From assembly GCF_003076515.1 (NCBI RefSeq), contig NZ_CP022390.1, positions 1,426,001 to 1,490,000 on the forward strand: a stretch of 64,000 bases of DNA, given 5' to 3'. Source of the stretch: Alcaligenes aquatilis (GTDB lineage Bacteria; Pseudomonadota; Gammaproteobacteria; Burkholderiales; Burkholderiaceae_B). Of this stretch, positions 33,651 through 49,232 are shown one piece after another. The notes beneath the pieces were generated by a model, which saw only the letters and a list, made by a program, of their open reading frames with translations, made no database searches and was not told where the DNA came from. The translations under genes were made by a program, and so were the position numbers. Numbering within the stretch: the first letter of the stretch is position 1; every line of letters begins with the position of its first letter.

Positions 33651-33673
33651 GCCTAAGCAAACAAGCTAAAGAC

Positions 33674-35917
<2,244 letters not shown>

Positions 35918-36157
35918 TTACCCCTGTGGCACTAAATGTGTAGCCACCGAGTCGTACAGGCAAAAGAGCCTGATGATGAGCGTGTTCACAACCGGCTTGC
36001 GCCTGGGCGTGTTGCGCGAGCGAACCCTAAGTCATTTAATCCCTGGCTCATGGGCTCAAGGCATAAGGTGGTTCACAATCCGCTAACCCGCCGCATTTGC
36101 TTGCGTACCAGTTTTAACCCCCTGGCCGGCCACAAACACCACACATAACCCATTATT

Positions 36158-38164
36158 TTACTTCACTTGCCGAGTATAAGCAGCATTCAACAAAGCAATA
36201 CGGCGTGTCAATTCTTGATAACGCTGACGCTGCTCGGGCTCTTTCAAGCCCGTAGTGATCAATGCCGACTGCTCTGCCTTGATCGCATCCAGTTCGATGC
36301 GATGCAGCGCATCACGCCATTCGCCTTGGGGATCGGGCAATTCTTCCTCGCCCAAAAGCTCCGTGGCCAGCGCCTCAAGCACTGGGGCCAAGTCAGACTC
36401 GGGGTCCACGGCCTCCAGCAACGCGCCGGCGTGACGCGCCGAACTGATATTACTTAAGGCGATCAGCTCTTGCACCAACCGTAAGTGGGGGCTTTGTGCC
36501 AAAATTTCAAGCTGTTGATCGCCTAGTCCTCCCACCAAAGTGGGATGCCCAATAAGCAAGCGCAGCAATCGCTTGGCCATCGGGGTCACGGTACGGCTGC
36601 CACCGAGGACAGCACGCTCTTGCCGTTGGCGATTATTCTTGCCACCCTTGCCTCGCCCTGAAACCGGCCGCTCCTGGTATTGTTCCTGAGGCTGCCAATC
36701 GGGCTCATCTTGCCAACCATCCATCGGCAAACTGTCGGCAAAGGAACCATCAAAGCCGTCCTCAAACGGGGCCATCTCATCCGTTGCGGGCGCAGCTTGT
36801 ATCGGTACAGCAGGCCTGGCGACCAGGCCGTCCTGTGCCGGTGGCGTATCGACAACAGCTCGACGCAACGGCTCTACCGTACTCAAACGCTGCGCCAGCT
36901 CTTCCGGAGTGAGCAGCACCATGCGGGCAAATTCATGTTGAATCTGCACCTTCAAAGTGCTGTCGGCCAGCTCCAGCAACAAAGGCAACGCTTCGTGTAC
37001 ACAGGCCGCGCGACCTTCTGCCTCGTCCATACGATGATGGGCAGCCAGTTCATCCAGGAAAAAGCGTGATAACGCCGCTGCTTGCTGGGCTTGCTCGCGA
37101 AACGCTTGCGCGCCGTACTCACGAACAAACGAATCCGGGTCGTGGTTATCCGCCAAAAACATGAAGCGGATGGAGACATCATCACGAACCAAGGGTAAGC
37201 AGGTATTCAAGGCACGCCAGGCAGCTTTGCGCCCAGCCCTGTCACCATCAAAGCAGAACACCAGCCTGTCGCTGGCGCGCATTAATTTGGTGATGTGGTG
37301 TTCGGTGGTCGCGGTGCCCAATGTCGCCACAGCGTTGTGCAAGCCATGTTGCGACAGCGCCACCACGTCCATATAACCTTCAACAATCAGGACAAAGCCT
37401 TCTTGGCGTATGCCCTGACGCCCTTCCCACAAGCCGTAAAGCTCATGCCCTTTGGAAAACAGCGTCGTTTCTGGTGAGTTCAGGTACTTGGGTTCGCCTT
37501 TTTCGATCAGACGGCCACCAAAGCCAATGATATGGCCTTTGGTACTGCGGATCGGGAACATGACACGCGAACGAAAACGATCGTAGCGACGACCATCCTC
37601 GGACTCGATCACCAAGCCGGACTCAACCAGTTGCTTGTCTTCGTATTGCGGAAAAACAGCCGATAGCCCGCGTCGCTCGGTACCTGTCCAGCCTAGGCCG
37701 AAACGGGCAGCCGTCTCCCCATCCAGGCCACGACGTTTTAAATAATCGATCGCAATGGGAGATTGTTTTAGCTGACGCAGGTAATGCCCCTGTGCCGTCT
37801 CAAGAATATGATGCTGGCGCGATAGCTCGTCTTTACGACGCGCATCGGCAGCACGTTGGCGTGGGGTGCGATCTGCTTCGGGCACAGTCATTCCGACGGA
37901 CCCAGCCAAGCTGCGTACCGCCTCGGGGAATGAAGCCCCGGTGTGTTCCATCAGGAACGAGATAGCCGATCCGTGAGCGCCGCAACCGAAGCAATGGTAA
38001 AACTGCTTGGTCGGACTGACTGTAAATGAAGGGGATTTTTCGTTGTGAAAAGGGCACAGGCCAAGCAAGTTGGCCCCGCCTTTACGCAACTGCACATATC
38101 GCCCGACGACATCTACGACATCGACACGGGCGAGCAGTTCCTGAACAAAAGATTCAGGGATCAA
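36158..38164 (-). CDS. dnaG: DNA primase
   Basis: The 668-residue protein makes RNA primers for replication. The N-terminal zinc finger uses Cys37, His40, Cys58 and Cys61 ([12 protein letters not shown] and HCFGCGAHG). The TOPRIM catalytic domain includes [13 protein letters not shown] and the acidic [11 protein letters not shown]. The C-terminal helicase-binding domain is preceded by a low-complexity linker. The start is TTG at 38164, overlapping the rpsU TGA by four bases (TTGA), so primase output is likely coupled to S21 translation and kept low by the weak start codon. Confidence 0.96.
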   Translation of the reverse strand: MIPESFVQELLARVDVVDVVGRYVQLRKGGANLLGLCPFHNEKSPSFTVSPTKQFYHCFGCGAHGSAISFLMEHTGASFPEAVRSLAGSVGMTVPEADRTPRQRAADARRKDELSRQHHILETAQGHYLRQLKQSPIAIDYLKRRGLDGETAARFGLGWTGTERRGLSAVFPQYEDKQLVESGLVIESEDGRRYDRFRSRVMFPIRSTKGHIIGFGGRLIEKGEPKYLNSPETTLFSKGHELYGLWEGRQGIRQEGFVLIVEGYMDVVALSQHGLHNAVATLGTATTEHHITKLMRASDRLVFCFDGDRAGRKAAWRALNTCLPLVRDDVSIRFMFLADNHDPDSFVREYGAQAFREQAQQAAALSRFFLDELAAHHRMDEAEGRAACVHEALPLLLELADSTLKVQIQHEFARMVLLTPEELAQRLSTVEPLRRAVVDTPPAQDGLVARPAVPIQAAPATDEMAPFEDGFDGSFADSLPMDGWQDEPDWQPQEQYQERPVSGRGKGGKNNRQRQERAVLGGSRTVTPMAKRLLRLLIGHPTLVGGLGDQQLEILAQSPHLRLVQELIALSNISSARHAGALLEAVDPESDLAPVLEALATELLGEEELPDPQGEWRDALHRIELDAIKAEQSALITTGLKEPEQRQRYQELTRRIALLNAAYTRQVK

Positions 38165-38373
38165 TACAAGCGTGGGGGCAGTTGCTGGCTGCGGATGCGT
38201 TTGTAGTGGCGCTTCACGGCGGCTGCGTGTTTACGCTTGCGCTCAGCCGTTGGCTTTTCGTAGAATTCGCGCGAGCGCAGCTCGGTCAACAGACCGGTTT
38301 TTTCAATAGTGCGTTTGAAGCGGCGCAAAGCAACTTCAAAAGGTTCGTTTTCTTTCAGGCGAACAATGGACAT
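38161..38373 (-). CDS. rpsU: 30S ribosomal protein S21
   Basis: The 70-residue basic protein starts [20 protein letters not shown] and ends [12 protein letters not shown], the standard S21 sequence and length. S21 helps the ribosome engage mRNA during initiation. It leads the macromolecular synthesis operon rpsU-dnaG-rpoD, so ribosome, primase and sigma-factor production share one promoter region upstream of 38373. Confidence 0.97.
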   Translation of the reverse strand: MSIVRLKENEPFEVALRRFKRTIEKTGLLTELRSREFYEKPTAERKRKHAAAVKRHYKRIRSQQLPPRLY

Positions 38374-38495
38374 GTAATCCCTGACCTTTGTAAAAAGAGT
38401 TAGCGTAACAGATAGCCCAACATGGTAGCACGATTGCAGGCATACACCAAGCAAGGCGCAATTAGGCTATCCACCAAGTATCTGAATACCAACGA

Positions 38496-39041
38496 TCAAG
38501 CCTGACCTGTACCCTTACGGATCCAGGCGTCCAGCTGATGAGGGCGAATGCTATCGTAGTCCTCAAAAGGCTGATGAATCCAGGGATTTGTGGGCAACTT
38601 GGACACGTAGTAGTCTGGGTCGACTTGTGCGTGGCCTTTCCACCACAAAACAGCGGTTTTCAGCTCGGTGATCGCAGGAAACTGTGCACGCAAGTGATCG
38701 CGTACACGCATAAAAGTCTTGCCGGTATCGACCATATCATCGACCAGCAGCACATTGCCATCCAAGGTGCCACGGGTAATGGTGATGTATTGCGCAATAT
38801 CCAGATCGCCCTGTTCGGTACCGGCGGCCTCACGATAACTGCTGGTGGCCAAAATACCCAAGGGCACATCATAGATGCGCGAAATAACGTCTCCCACTCT
38901 CATGCCGCCTCGAGCCAGGCAAACAATTTTGTCGAATTTCCAGCCTGATTCGTGAATGCTCAGGGCCAATTGCTCAATCAGGCGATTGTATTGTTCCCAG
39001 GAAACCCATTCATCAGTATCGCTATTTGGGGGCAGACTCAT
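38496..39041 (-). CDS. Purine phosphoribosyltransferase (Gpt/Hpt-like)
   Basis: The protein has 181 residues from the ATG at 39041. The PRPP-binding loop VLLVDDMVDTGKTFM is clear, with the hydrophobic strand KIVCLARGGMRVGD before it. This type salvages xanthine, hypoxanthine or guanine to nucleotides; sequence alone does not tell which. It follows purA on the same strand, which fits a purine role. Confidence 0.85.
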   Translation of the reverse strand: MSLPPNSDTDEWVSWEQYNRLIEQLALSIHESGWKFDKIVCLARGGMRVGDVISRIYDVPLGILATSSYREAAGTEQGDLDIAQYITITRGTLDGNVLLVDDMVDTGKTFMRVRDHLRAQFPAITELKTAVLWWKGHAQVDPDYYVSKLPTNPWIHQPFEDYDSIRPHQLDAWIRKGTGQA

Positions 39042-39124
39042 ATGTATTCCAGATATAAATGCACTAGCTGCGCTTTGGTACCTGCAAAACAAGAGTCTGG
39101 TAGGCCAACGCAGCGTCCAGAACG

Positions 39125-39147
39125 ACAAAGCGGCCCTTCAGGCCGCT
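39125..39147 (-). terminator. Possible terminator behind purA
   Basis: AGCGGCC and GGCCGCT pair around a 5-base loop; on the minus strand only a short T-rich tail follows. It may reduce rather than stop transcription into the phosphoribosyltransferase gene. Confidence 0.4.
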
Positions 39148-39195
39148 CTGTACGCACCGTACAACGGTGCAAGGCATTATACCGCGATAAATCGC

Positions 39196-41723
<2,528 letters not shown>

Positions 41724-41766
41724 ACTCGTGCCTCGGACTACTTATAAACGAAAGTTCCAGCCAAAC

Positions 41767-41803
41767 AAAAAGCGACTTAGGGCTTGTAAGCCGCCTAAGT
41801 CGC
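41767..41803 (-). terminator. Terminator between hflC and hisZ, distal copy
   Basis: GCGACTTAGG (41772-41781) and CCTAAGTCGC (41794-41803) form a perfect 10-base stem with a second small stem inside. On the minus strand it runs into TTTTTG. It should end the hflX-hflK-hflC transcript. Confidence 0.8.
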
Positions 41804-41847
41804 ATGCGAAGTGGTGTTAGTAACTTACACGCTAGTATAAACGATCA

Positions 41848-41878
41848 GGGCCGCGGGTGGAACACCCAACGGCCCTAA
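41848..41878 (-). terminator. Hairpin just behind hflC, proximal copy
   Basis: AGGGCCG and CGGCCCT enclose an inner GGGTG/CACCC stem. It has no clear T-run, so it may protect the mRNA end rather than stop transcription on its own. Confidence 0.5.
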
Positions 41879-41893
41879 GTTCTCTAGCGGGGA

Positions 41894-42784
41894 TCAGTTC
41901 GCAGGTGCTGCGGGTGATCCTTGCTCGCCCCAATACTTGAAGAAATCAGAGTCAGGACTGATGACCAGCGTATCGGTCTGCTTGCTGAAAGCACTACGAT
42001 AGGCTTCCAGGCTGCGGTAGAAACGGTAGAACTCGGGGTTCTTGCCATAACTATCGGAGTAAATAGCAGCGGCTTCACCATCACCCTGACCACGAATGGC
42101 CTGAGCTTGTGCGTAGGCATCTGCCAGCAACTCTTCACGCTGACGTTCGGCTTCGGCACGGATACGCTCGCTTTCAGCGGCACCGGTTGCACGCAAGCGG
42201 TTTGCTTCTTGTGTACGCTCGGCTTCCATACGGCGGTACACCGATTCCGAAATCTCGGGAGCGAAGTCAATGCGGCGCAAACGCACATCAACCACTTCCA
42301 CACCCAAAGGACGAGCACGAGCTTCAACGGCAGTCAGCACCTCGCGCATAATGGCATCACGTTCGGTAGACACCACTTCTTTCACGGTACGGACGTTCAC
42401 CGAAGCGTTCAAAGCGTCACGAATCTGAGCCTGCAAACGCTCGACCGCACCACGATCCGTTGCGCCAAAAGTCACGTAAAACAGGCGTGGATCGGAAATA
42501 CGCCATTTGACGTAAGAGTCGATCAACAGGTTCTTCTTTTCAGCGGTCTGAATACGCTCGGGGTCCTTGGTTTCAATTGTCTGCAGACGCTTGTCAAGGA
42601 ACACCACGTTTTCAAATGGCGGCGGCAACTTGAAGTGCAAACCGGGCGTTGTAATGGTATCGCGCACTTCACCCAGGGCAAAAACCAGCGCCGCATCGCG
42701 CTCACGCACGATAAATACGGAAGACAGCAGCAGACCGACAATTACCGCCAGGGCCACCAGAGCAGGAAATAAACGTTGCATCAA
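41894..42784 (-). CDS. hflC: Protease modulator HflC
   Basis: The 296-residue band-7/SPFH protein forms with HflK a large periplasm-facing membrane complex that encloses the FtsH protease and limits its action. It has an N-terminal membrane anchor (LFPALVALAVIVGLLLSSVF), the SPFH domain, and a long helical region near residues 190-240 rich in Glu, Arg and Ala. It starts 6 bases behind hflK. Confidence 0.95.
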   Translation of the reverse strand: MMQRLFPALVALAVIVGLLLSSVFIVRERDAALVFALGEVRDTITTPGLHFKLPPPFENVVFLDKRLQTIETKDPERIQTAEKKNLLIDSYVKWRISDPRLFYVTFGATDRGAVERLQAQIRDALNASVNVRTVKEVVSTERDAIMREVLTAVEARARPLGVEVVDVRLRRIDFAPEISESVYRRMEAERTQEANRLRATGAAESERIRAEAERQREELLADAYAQAQAIRGQGDGEAAAIYSDSYGKNPEFYRFYRSLEAYRSAFSKQTDTLVISPDSDFFKYWGEQGSPAAPAN

Positions 42785-42790
42785 GCTCTC

Positions 42791-44110
42791 CTAGCGTGCG
42801 TATGGGGAATAAGGGCTGACCAGCGAACCCAGCGAAGTATCCAGGCCGGCTGAGTTAGCAGGTGCCGGCGCTTTGGGTACCGAAGCTGGTGCGGGCGAAC
42901 GGCTTACCTGCCCTTGAACCGACGCAGAAACGACCGGGGCTGACGGCTCCATATCGGTACGGCTACCTACCTGACGCACGATCTTGTCCAAAGGCAAATA
43001 GAGCATGTTGTTATCGCTACGGGTATCAACCAGTACCTTGCTGGTGCTTTCCAGGATTTCCTGAATCGTGGACAGGTACAGACGATCCCGCGTTACACCC
43101 GGAGCCTTCACGTACTCGGCCTCAACGCTGCCAAAACGTGCGGTGTCACCCTTGGCATCACCAATCACACGAGCCTTGTAACCCTCGGACTCCTGCATCA
43201 TGCGAGCCACTTGACCAGCAGCTTCGGGCAATACCTTGTTGGCGTATGCCTGACCCTCATTGATCTGACGCTCGCGGTCCTGACCGGCCTTGACGGCATC
43301 ATCAAAGGCCGCTTGAACCTGCTCGGGCGGCTGCACGTTCTGGATAGCCACGGTGCTGATCTGAATACCGGTACGGTAACGGTCCAGAATGGACTGAGCC
43401 AGTTGCTGCACGTCCGACGCAATCTGCGTACGGCCGGAATACAGAACGGTATCCATAGGCTGTTTGCCCACGACTTCACGCATGGCGGTTTCTGCCGCCT
43501 GACGTACCGATTCGTCCGGATTATTGGTGTTGAACAAATAGTCCGGTGCACCGGTAGGCAACAGGCGGTACTGAACCACGTACTGCATATCAACGATATT
43601 CTCGTCGGTCGTCAGCATCAGGGACTCAGGCAGGACTTTGTTGCGCGCACTTCCTCGGTAACCCACCTCGAAGGTACGCAACTGGGAAATATTGACAGTT
43701 TGGTAATCTTCGATCGGAGCAGGCCAGCGCCATTGCAGACCGGGATTCAAGGTTTTGGTGTACTCGCCAAAACGAGTCACCACGGCAACCTGACCTTCTT
43801 GCACGATGGTAAAGCCACTGGCCATCCAAAGACCTACCGCCACCACGCCGCCGATAATCAGCAGCTTGGGGGAGCCTTTAGGCATGGAGGGGCCATTACC
43901 ACTCCCCGGAGGCATGCCACCCGGAGGGGAACGACGTCCCTTTTTGCCAAATAGAGATCCCAAGCGACTATTGAAGTCACGCCACACCTCGTCGAGGTCA
44001 GGCGGGCCATCTTGTTTCTCGGGGCGGCGAGGTGGCTCGGAACCGTTTTTGCCACTGTCTCGTCCCCAACCGGGATCATTGAGATTGAATATTTTATTGT
44101 TCAGACGCAT
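42791..44110 (-). CDS. hflK: FtsH protease activity modulator HflK
   Basis: The protein has 439 residues from the ATG at 44110 (MRLNNKIFNLNDPGWG). A Pro/Gly-rich cytoplasmic N-terminus precedes one membrane span (LLIIGGVVAVGLWMASGFTI), then the SPFH domain with FGEYTKTLNPGLQWRWPAPI. It is the HflC partner. Its start lies 17 bases inside the end of hflX, an overlap that implies coupling. Confidence 0.96.
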   Translation of the reverse strand: MRLNNKIFNLNDPGWGRDSGKNGSEPPRRPEKQDGPPDLDEVWRDFNSRLGSLFGKKGRRSPPGGMPPGSGNGPSMPKGSPKLLIIGGVVAVGLWMASGFTIVQEGQVAVVTRFGEYTKTLNPGLQWRWPAPIEDYQTVNISQLRTFEVGYRGSARNKVLPESLMLTTDENIVDMQYVVQYRLLPTGAPDYLFNTNNPDESVRQAAETAMREVVGKQPMDTVLYSGRTQIASDVQQLAQSILDRYRTGIQISTVAIQNVQPPEQVQAAFDDAVKAGQDRERQINEGQAYANKVLPEAAGQVARMMQESEGYKARVIGDAKGDTARFGSVEAEYVKAPGVTRDRLYLSTIQEILESTSKVLVDTRSDNNMLYLPLDKIVRQVGSRTDMEPSAPVVSASVQGQVSRSPAPASVPKAPAPANSAGLDTSLGSLVSPYSPYAR

Positions 44111-45182
44111 TGTTTTCCGCGAAATGACCTGATTCGACGATTGCTGCACGCAACCCGTCCAATCCGATGCGCTCTAAAGCGCTAACAAAGACTCGGGCAA
44201 TAGTACCATGTTCGTCCCGCTCTACCCGTGGCTCATAGCCAGCCTGGTCAATTTTGTTGTAGACCAGAATACGAGGTATCTCATGGGCCCCGATGTCCTC
44301 CAGAACCTTATGAACTTCAGCGATTTGCTCATCGCGTTGAGGGTTGGCGGCATCGACCACATGCAGCAATAAATCCGCATGGACGGTCTCTTCCAAAGTG
44401 GCCCGGAAAGCCGCGATCAAGGTCGGCGGCAATTCCCGAATGAAGCCCACCGTATCCGAAATCACGACCTGCCCAGCCCCTTCAATCCAGATACGGCGCG
44501 TCGTGGTGTCCAAGGTAGCAAATAACTGGTCGGCCGCGTAGGCATCCGCCCGAGTCAAGGCATTGAACAAGGTGGATTTACCCGTGTTGGTATAGCCCAC
44601 CAGTGACACCGACAACGTCCCGCTGCGAGTGCGGGCACGGCGCTGGGTACTGCGTTGACGCTGCACCTTGGCCAGACGTTCTCGCAAGGTACGGACTTTG
44701 TCGCCAATCATGCGGCGGTCCATTTCCAACTGTGATTCACCTGGACCACGCATCCCGATCCCGCCCTTTTGGCGTTCCAGGTGAGTCCACATCCGGGTCA
44801 ATCGGGAAGTCAGGTGCTGCAACTGCGCCAGTTCGACCTGCAACTTACCTTCATGGCTTTGCGCCCGCAGGGCAAAAATATCCAGAATCAGAGCAACCCG
44901 GTCGACAACGCGCAATTCCAGCTTACGCTCCAGGTTACGCTGCTGTGCCGGGCTCAAGGCATGGTCAAACAGCACCACTTCGGCCTCTGTCGCCTTGGCC
45001 AGCGCGACGGCCTCTTCCAGCTTGCCTGTACCAATGTAGTAAGCAGAATCTGGGCGGGAACGACGCACGACCAACTGTTCCACAATCTGGGCGCCAGCAC
45101 CTTCGGCCAGCATGACGAATTCTTCCGCATGAGCTTTATAGTCCAGCTCGCCCATATCCACACTAATGACCAGTGCCTTCAA
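44094..45182 (-). CDS. hflX: Ribosome-associated GTPase HflX
   Basis: The 362-residue GTPase splits stalled ribosomes, notably after heat stress. The N-terminal domain has the glycine-rich loop GIGMRGPGESQLEMDRR; the G domain has G1 GYTNTGKSTLFNAL, G3 DTVGFIRELP and G4 YNKID. It lies between hfq and hflK in the order common in proteobacteria. Confidence 0.95.
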   Translation of the reverse strand: MKALVISVDMGELDYKAHAEEFVMLAEGAGAQIVEQLVVRRSRPDSAYYIGTGKLEEAVALAKATEAEVVLFDHALSPAQQRNLERKLELRVVDRVALILDIFALRAQSHEGKLQVELAQLQHLTSRLTRMWTHLERQKGGIGMRGPGESQLEMDRRMIGDKVRTLRERLAKVQRQRSTQRRARTRSGTLSVSLVGYTNTGKSTLFNALTRADAYAADQLFATLDTTTRRIWIEGAGQVVISDTVGFIRELPPTLIAAFRATLEETVHADLLLHVVDAANPQRDEQIAEVHKVLEDIGAHEIPRILVYNKIDQAGYEPRVERDEHGTIARVFVSALERIGLDGLRAAIVESGHFAENNASEQ

Positions 45183-45199
45183 CGCTTGCTCCAGAAATA

Positions 45200-45237
45200 A
45201 AGACCCGCCCGCGGGCTCCGCGAGACGGGTCTTTCAG
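45200..45237 (-). terminator. Hairpin between hfq and hflX
   Basis: AAAGACCCG and CGGGTCTTT pair across a GC-rich 19-base loop that can itself fold. On the minus strand the stem ends in TTT only, so partial attenuation of transcription from hfq into hflX is more likely than full termination. Confidence 0.45.
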
Positions 45238-45260
45238 AGTACAAAGAACTGGGTGAGGAT

Positions 45261-45497
45261 TTATTCAGCCTGCTCATCCGCAGCCAAAGTAACAGGGCGT
45301 GCAGGAACGACGGTAGAGATCGCGTGCTTATACACCATTTGAGTGACGGTATTGCGCAGCAGTACGACATACTGATCGAAGGACTCGATCTGACCTTGCA
45401 GCTTGATGCCGTTGACCAGGTAGATCGACACAGGGATATGCTCCTTGCGCAGCGCGTTCAAAAACGGGTCTTGTAGAATTTGCCCTTTATTGCTCAT
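45261..45497 (-). CDS. hfq: RNA chaperone Hfq
   Basis: The 78-residue Sm-like protein forms a hexamer that pairs small RNAs with mRNAs. The Sm1 motif ([20 protein letters not shown]) and the Sm2 motif YKHAIST are standard, and the N-terminus reads [19 protein letters not shown]. The C-terminal tail is short, as usual in Betaproteobacteria. Its presence makes the candidate small RNAs in this window plausible Hfq clients. Confidence 0.98.
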   Translation of the reverse strand: MSNKGQILQDPFLNALRKEHIPVSIYLVNGIKLQGQIESFDQYVVLLRNTVTQMVYKHAISTVVPARPVTLAADEQAE

Positions 45498-45613
45498 TGG
45501 TGAGGCTCCGGTTATGTTGTTTTTCCAGAAATGGAAGCGAATCCCACTACTTTACCGGGTTTTCCCTGAATTCGCACGTTCCAAACTGGAGATTTTTATC
45601 TAATAAGTGTATA

Positions 45614-46696
45614 TCAGGCGCCTTGCCCTAAAATCTGCCGCAAACTGTTACACAGTCGGGCACATTGCTCGGGCGATCCTACCGTAATACGTAAATATTG
45701 CTCAATACGTGGCTGACGGAAGTGACGAACCAAAATCCCCTGCTCGCGCAGGGCTTGCTGAATACCCGCTGCCGAATGCTTAGGGTGCGTTGCCAACAAA
45801 AAGTTCGCTTTCGAGGGTAAAACCTCAAAACCCAACTGCTCCAGATCAGCACGCAACTGTTCGCGAGCATCAATCACCGCCTGGCATTGACGGTCAAAAT
45901 ACTCCGTATCCTTCAAGGAAGCCACGGCGCCCACCTGGGCAATCGTGTCCATAGGGTAGGAGTTGAAACTGTCTTTCACCCGCTCCAGAGCCTGGATGAT
46001 GTCGGCACTGGCCAGGGCATAACCAACACGCAGGCCTGCCAAGGCACGCGACTTGGACATAGTCTGGATCACAACCAGATTGTCATACTTTTCCAGCAGG
46101 CTGACCGAGGAGGTACCGCCGAAATCCACGTAAGCCTCATCCACAACAACCGTGGTATCCGGGTTGGCAGCCAGAATGGTTTCGATATCTTCCAGAGACA
46201 GCGGAATACCGGTAGGTGCATTGGGGTTGGCAAAGATAATGCCGGCGGGCGGCAGGCTGCGCTTGCGCACATAGTCCTGCACGTTCAGCGTGAAGTCCTC
46301 ACGCAGGGGCACGATATCAGCGGGCACACCAAAGTACGAACAGTAAGTGGTGTAGAAGCTGTACGTGATATCGGGCAGCAGGACCGGACGCACACCACGC
46401 AGGAACAGGGCGCTGAACACATGGGCCAGCACTTCGTCCGAGCCATTGCCCAAAAAGACATTATTGGCTTTGACGCCATGGTTGTGCGCCACGGCGTCAC
46501 GCAGCTCCTGCGCGCTGTAAGAGGGGTAAAGACGCAAATCGTCGGTCGCCGCCTGGCGGATCGCTTCCAATGCCTTAGGCGACGGACCGAAAGGATGCTC
46601 GTTTGTGTTCAGCTTCAAGAGGTTATCCAGCTTGACCTGCTCACCCGGTACATAGGGAGAAAGCCCTGCTACATGATCACTCCACAAACGGCTCAT
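45614..46696 (-). CDS. hisC: Histidinol-phosphate aminotransferase
   Basis: The 360-residue PLP enzyme makes histidinol phosphate from imidazole-acetol phosphate and glutamate. The PLP lysine lies in TMSKSRALAGLRVGYALA; NTNEHPFGPSP and FANPNAPTG are also typical. The ATG overlaps the der TAA by one base (TAATG). Together with hisZ and hisS it makes this a histidine-linked neighbourhood without the main his operon. Confidence 0.95.
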   Translation of the reverse strand: MSRLWSDHVAGLSPYVPGEQVKLDNLLKLNTNEHPFGPSPKALEAIRQAATDDLRLYPSYSAQELRDAVAHNHGVKANNVFLGNGSDEVLAHVFSALFLRGVRPVLLPDITYSFYTTYCSYFGVPADIVPLREDFTLNVQDYVRKRSLPPAGIIFANPNAPTGIPLSLEDIETILAANPDTTVVVDEAYVDFGGTSSVSLLEKYDNLVVIQTMSKSRALAGLRVGYALASADIIQALERVKDSFNSYPMDTIAQVGAVASLKDTEYFDRQCQAVIDAREQLRADLEQLGFEVLPSKANFLLATHPKHSAAGIQQALREQGILVRHFRQPRIEQYLRITVGSPEQCARLCNSLRQILGQGA

Positions 46697-48054
46697 TACG
46701 CGTCCTTCAGATAAGGGTTTTTAGATGATTTGAACTCGATGCGCAAAGGCGTGCCTTCCAACTTGAAGGCCTCGCGAAAACGCGTCTCCAGATAACGGCG
46801 ATAACTGTCCGAAATGGCATCCAGGGCGTTGCCGTGAATCACCACAATCGGCGGGTTCATGCCACCTTGGTGAGCATACCGCAACTTGGGACGGAAAATA
46901 CCTTTGCGTGGCGGCTGTTGCTGTTCCACCGCTTCTTGCATGACACGCGTAAGTTTGGGAGTCGACAGCTTGGCGAACGCGGCGGCGTGTGCGGCATTGA
47001 CCGACTTGAGCAAGGGATTGATGCCCTGCCCTTTCAGAGCCGACAAAGTATGCATCTTGGCAAAGCTCAAAAAACGCAGTTTGCGATCGAACTCACGCTT
47101 GATCCACTCGCGCTGGTACTCGTCCAGCCCATCCCACTTATTGATGCCGACAACCAGCGCACGGCCGGTCTCTACCACGAAGCCGGCAATGCTGGCGTCC
47201 TGGTCGGAAATTTCCGTGTGGGCATCAATCATCAGCAAGACCACATTACATGCCTCAATCGCCTGCAAGGTCTTGATAACAGAGAATTTCTCCACCGCCT
47301 CGAATACCTTGCCGCGTTTGCGCAAACCGGCCGTGTCGATCAGGGTGTATTCCACCCCGTTGCGCTCGAACTCGATTTCAATGGCATCACGCGTGGTACC
47401 AGGCTGGTCGAATGCAATCACGCGATCCTCACCTACCAAGGTGTTGATCAGGGTGGACTTGCCCACATTGGGGCGGCCCACAATCGCCAACTTGATACGA
47501 TGCTGAAACTCCTCATCGTCCTGGCCCTCGCTATCAGAATCGGGGCTGGGCACCTGCTCCAGAGCCAGATTGATCAGCTCTTCCACGCCATCGCCGTGCG
47601 AAGCGGAAATCAGGTAAGGCTGGCCCAGACCCAGTTCGTGAAACTCTGCCCCACCGGCCTCATAACGCATGCCTTCGGCTTTATTCACGGCCAACAGCAC
47701 TTTTTGACCCAGCTTGCGCAGCAACTGCGCAATTTCCAGATCCAGGGCATTGACACCTTCACGGGCATCGACCAAAAAGACAACGACATCGGCCTCGGCA
47801 ATTGCTTGCTGAGTCTGGCGAGCCATCTCCAGCAACATGCCGGTTTTAGCGACAGGTTCAAAACCGCCCGTATCGACCACAATATAGGGACGTTCACCCA
47901 CCCGGCCTTCGCCGTAATGACGGTCGCGGGTCAGGCCCGGGAAGTTCGCCACCAGAGCCGCGCGCGAGCGCGTCAAGCGGTTGAACAAAGTGGACTTGCC
48001 AACGTTGGCCCGACCGACCAAAGCCACTACGGGCTTAAAAGAAACGCTTTTCAA
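46696..48054 (-). CDS. der: Ribosome biogenesis GTPase Der (EngA)
   Basis: The 452-residue protein has two G domains in tandem, with P-loops [14 protein letters not shown] and [14 protein letters not shown], and a C-terminal KH-like domain. Der is essential for 50S subunit assembly. The start is TTG at 48054, overlapping the bamB TGA by four bases (TTGA), which suggests translational coupling and modest expression. Confidence 0.96.
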   Translation of the reverse strand: MKSVSFKPVVALVGRANVGKSTLFNRLTRSRAALVANFPGLTRDRHYGEGRVGERPYIVVDTGGFEPVAKTGMLLEMARQTQQAIAEADVVVFLVDAREGVNALDLEIAQLLRKLGQKVLLAVNKAEGMRYEAGGAEFHELGLGQPYLISASHGDGVEELINLALEQVPSPDSDSEGQDDEEFQHRIKLAIVGRPNVGKSTLINTLVGEDRVIAFDQPGTTRDAIEIEFERNGVEYTLIDTAGLRKRGKVFEAVEKFSVIKTLQAIEACNVVLLMIDAHTEISDQDASIAGFVVETGRALVVGINKWDGLDEYQREWIKREFDRKLRFLSFAKMHTLSALKGQGINPLLKSVNAAHAAAFAKLSTPKLTRVMQEAVEQQQPPRKGIFRPKLRYAHQGGMNPPIVVIHGNALDAISDSYRRYLETRFREAFKLEGTPLRIEFKSSKNPYLKDA

Positions 48055-49229
48055 TTGATTCCAACCAAGACCAAATTACCATTGCCGGTCTGGACCAGAA
48101 CCCCGCGTGGGGTTCCGACCAAAGGCGACACAATGGCACCACCGCCGACACTGACCCGGCCCAACAAGGTGCCGTCCAGTCGCGATAGAAAGTGAACATA
48201 GCCTTCCATGTCACCGGCGGCAAGCGCCTGGGGCATGACGGCCAAAGGAGCCAGACTACGGTTACGCAACGCATTCTGCGTCCAGATCGTTTGCCCGTCA
48301 GTCATGGCAAACGCTTCAATCTGGCTGCGGCTATTGGCGGCATACAACATATGGTTGTCCGCTGCGATACCGGTACCGGCCGAAAATTCCCTATCCCACA
48401 CCAAGCGCCCACCTTGGGAAACGTCAAAGCAGGCTACGCGCCCCTGATAGGTGGCGCCGCACAACAAAGGATCGACGACCTGGGGAGCACCCACAACGTC
48501 ATTAATGCGCTCCAGGTCGGTTGCACCGCGAGAAACAGAGATACTACCTTCCCACACCAGATTTCCCTGAGCGGCGTCAATCGCCATCAGGCGACCATTG
48601 GGCATACCTGCCAGCAACAAACCGTCGATAATGCGCATCTGCATGCTGGTTTTCAAGGACAAGGCCGGACCAGGACGCTGTAAGCTCCAACGCAAATCAC
48701 CCGTACTGGCATCAAAGGCTTGCAGGCGGTAGTCGCTAGTGCGCACGACAACCACACCAGCACCAACGGCAGGAGGCACATTCACGGCACTGCTGCTACG
48801 GCTGCGCCACAATTCCTTGCCCGAGTCGTCAAACGCAATCACGTTGCCATCCACTGAAGCCACGGCCGTCACTACGCCATCCGAACCTGCACCAGCCGTC
48901 AACTTCTTGCCGGCATTGGTTGACCACTGCACACGACCCGTATCCAGATCCACCTTGCTGACCTGACCCGAGACCGATGCAGCGTAGACCGAAGAGCCAG
49001 TCACTTGCGGTGCAAAGCCCGAATCTGCCCCGCTGCCAATAGAGGTGCTCCAGCTAATTTTGGCGGCCACACCGGGAGTGTATTCCGTCAAGGGAGTGGG
49101 CTCGAAACGTGGGTCCTTGCTGGAGAACATGGAGCAACCAGCCAAAGCGGTCAGACTCAAAGCCAGAGCACTCAGACGCAAGACACGCATGGCAGAGGAT
49201 GAGGATGGGCGAATAGTAGAAAGAGACAT
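48051..49229 (-). CDS. bamB: Outer membrane protein assembly factor BamB
   Basis: The 392-residue lipoprotein belongs to the BAM complex that inserts beta-barrel proteins. The signal peptide ends in the lipobox LTALAGC at about residue 32; the rest is a beta-propeller of PQQ-like repeats (for example [20 protein letters not shown]). GGAGC lies upstream of the ATG at 49229; an internal ATG at 49190 would still keep the signal peptide. It sits between yfgM and der, as in many proteobacteria. Confidence 0.95.
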   Translation of the reverse strand: MSLSTIRPSSSSAMRVLRLSALALSLTALAGCSMFSSKDPRFEPTPLTEYTPGVAAKISWSTSIGSGADSGFAPQVTGSSVYAASVSGQVSKVDLDTGRVQWSTNAGKKLTAGAGSDGVVTAVASVDGNVIAFDDSGKELWRSRSSSAVNVPPAVGAGVVVVRTSDYRLQAFDASTGDLRWSLQRPGPALSLKTSMQMRIIDGLLLAGMPNGRLMAIDAAQGNLVWEGSISVSRGATDLERINDVVGAPQVVDPLLCGATYQGRVACFDVSQGGRLVWDREFSAGTGIAADNHMLYAANSRSQIEAFAMTDGQTIWTQNALRNRSLAPLAVMPQALAAGDMEGYVHFLSRLDGTLLGRVSVGGGAIVSPLVGTPRGVLVQTGNGNLVLVGIN

Positions 49230-49232
49230 GCG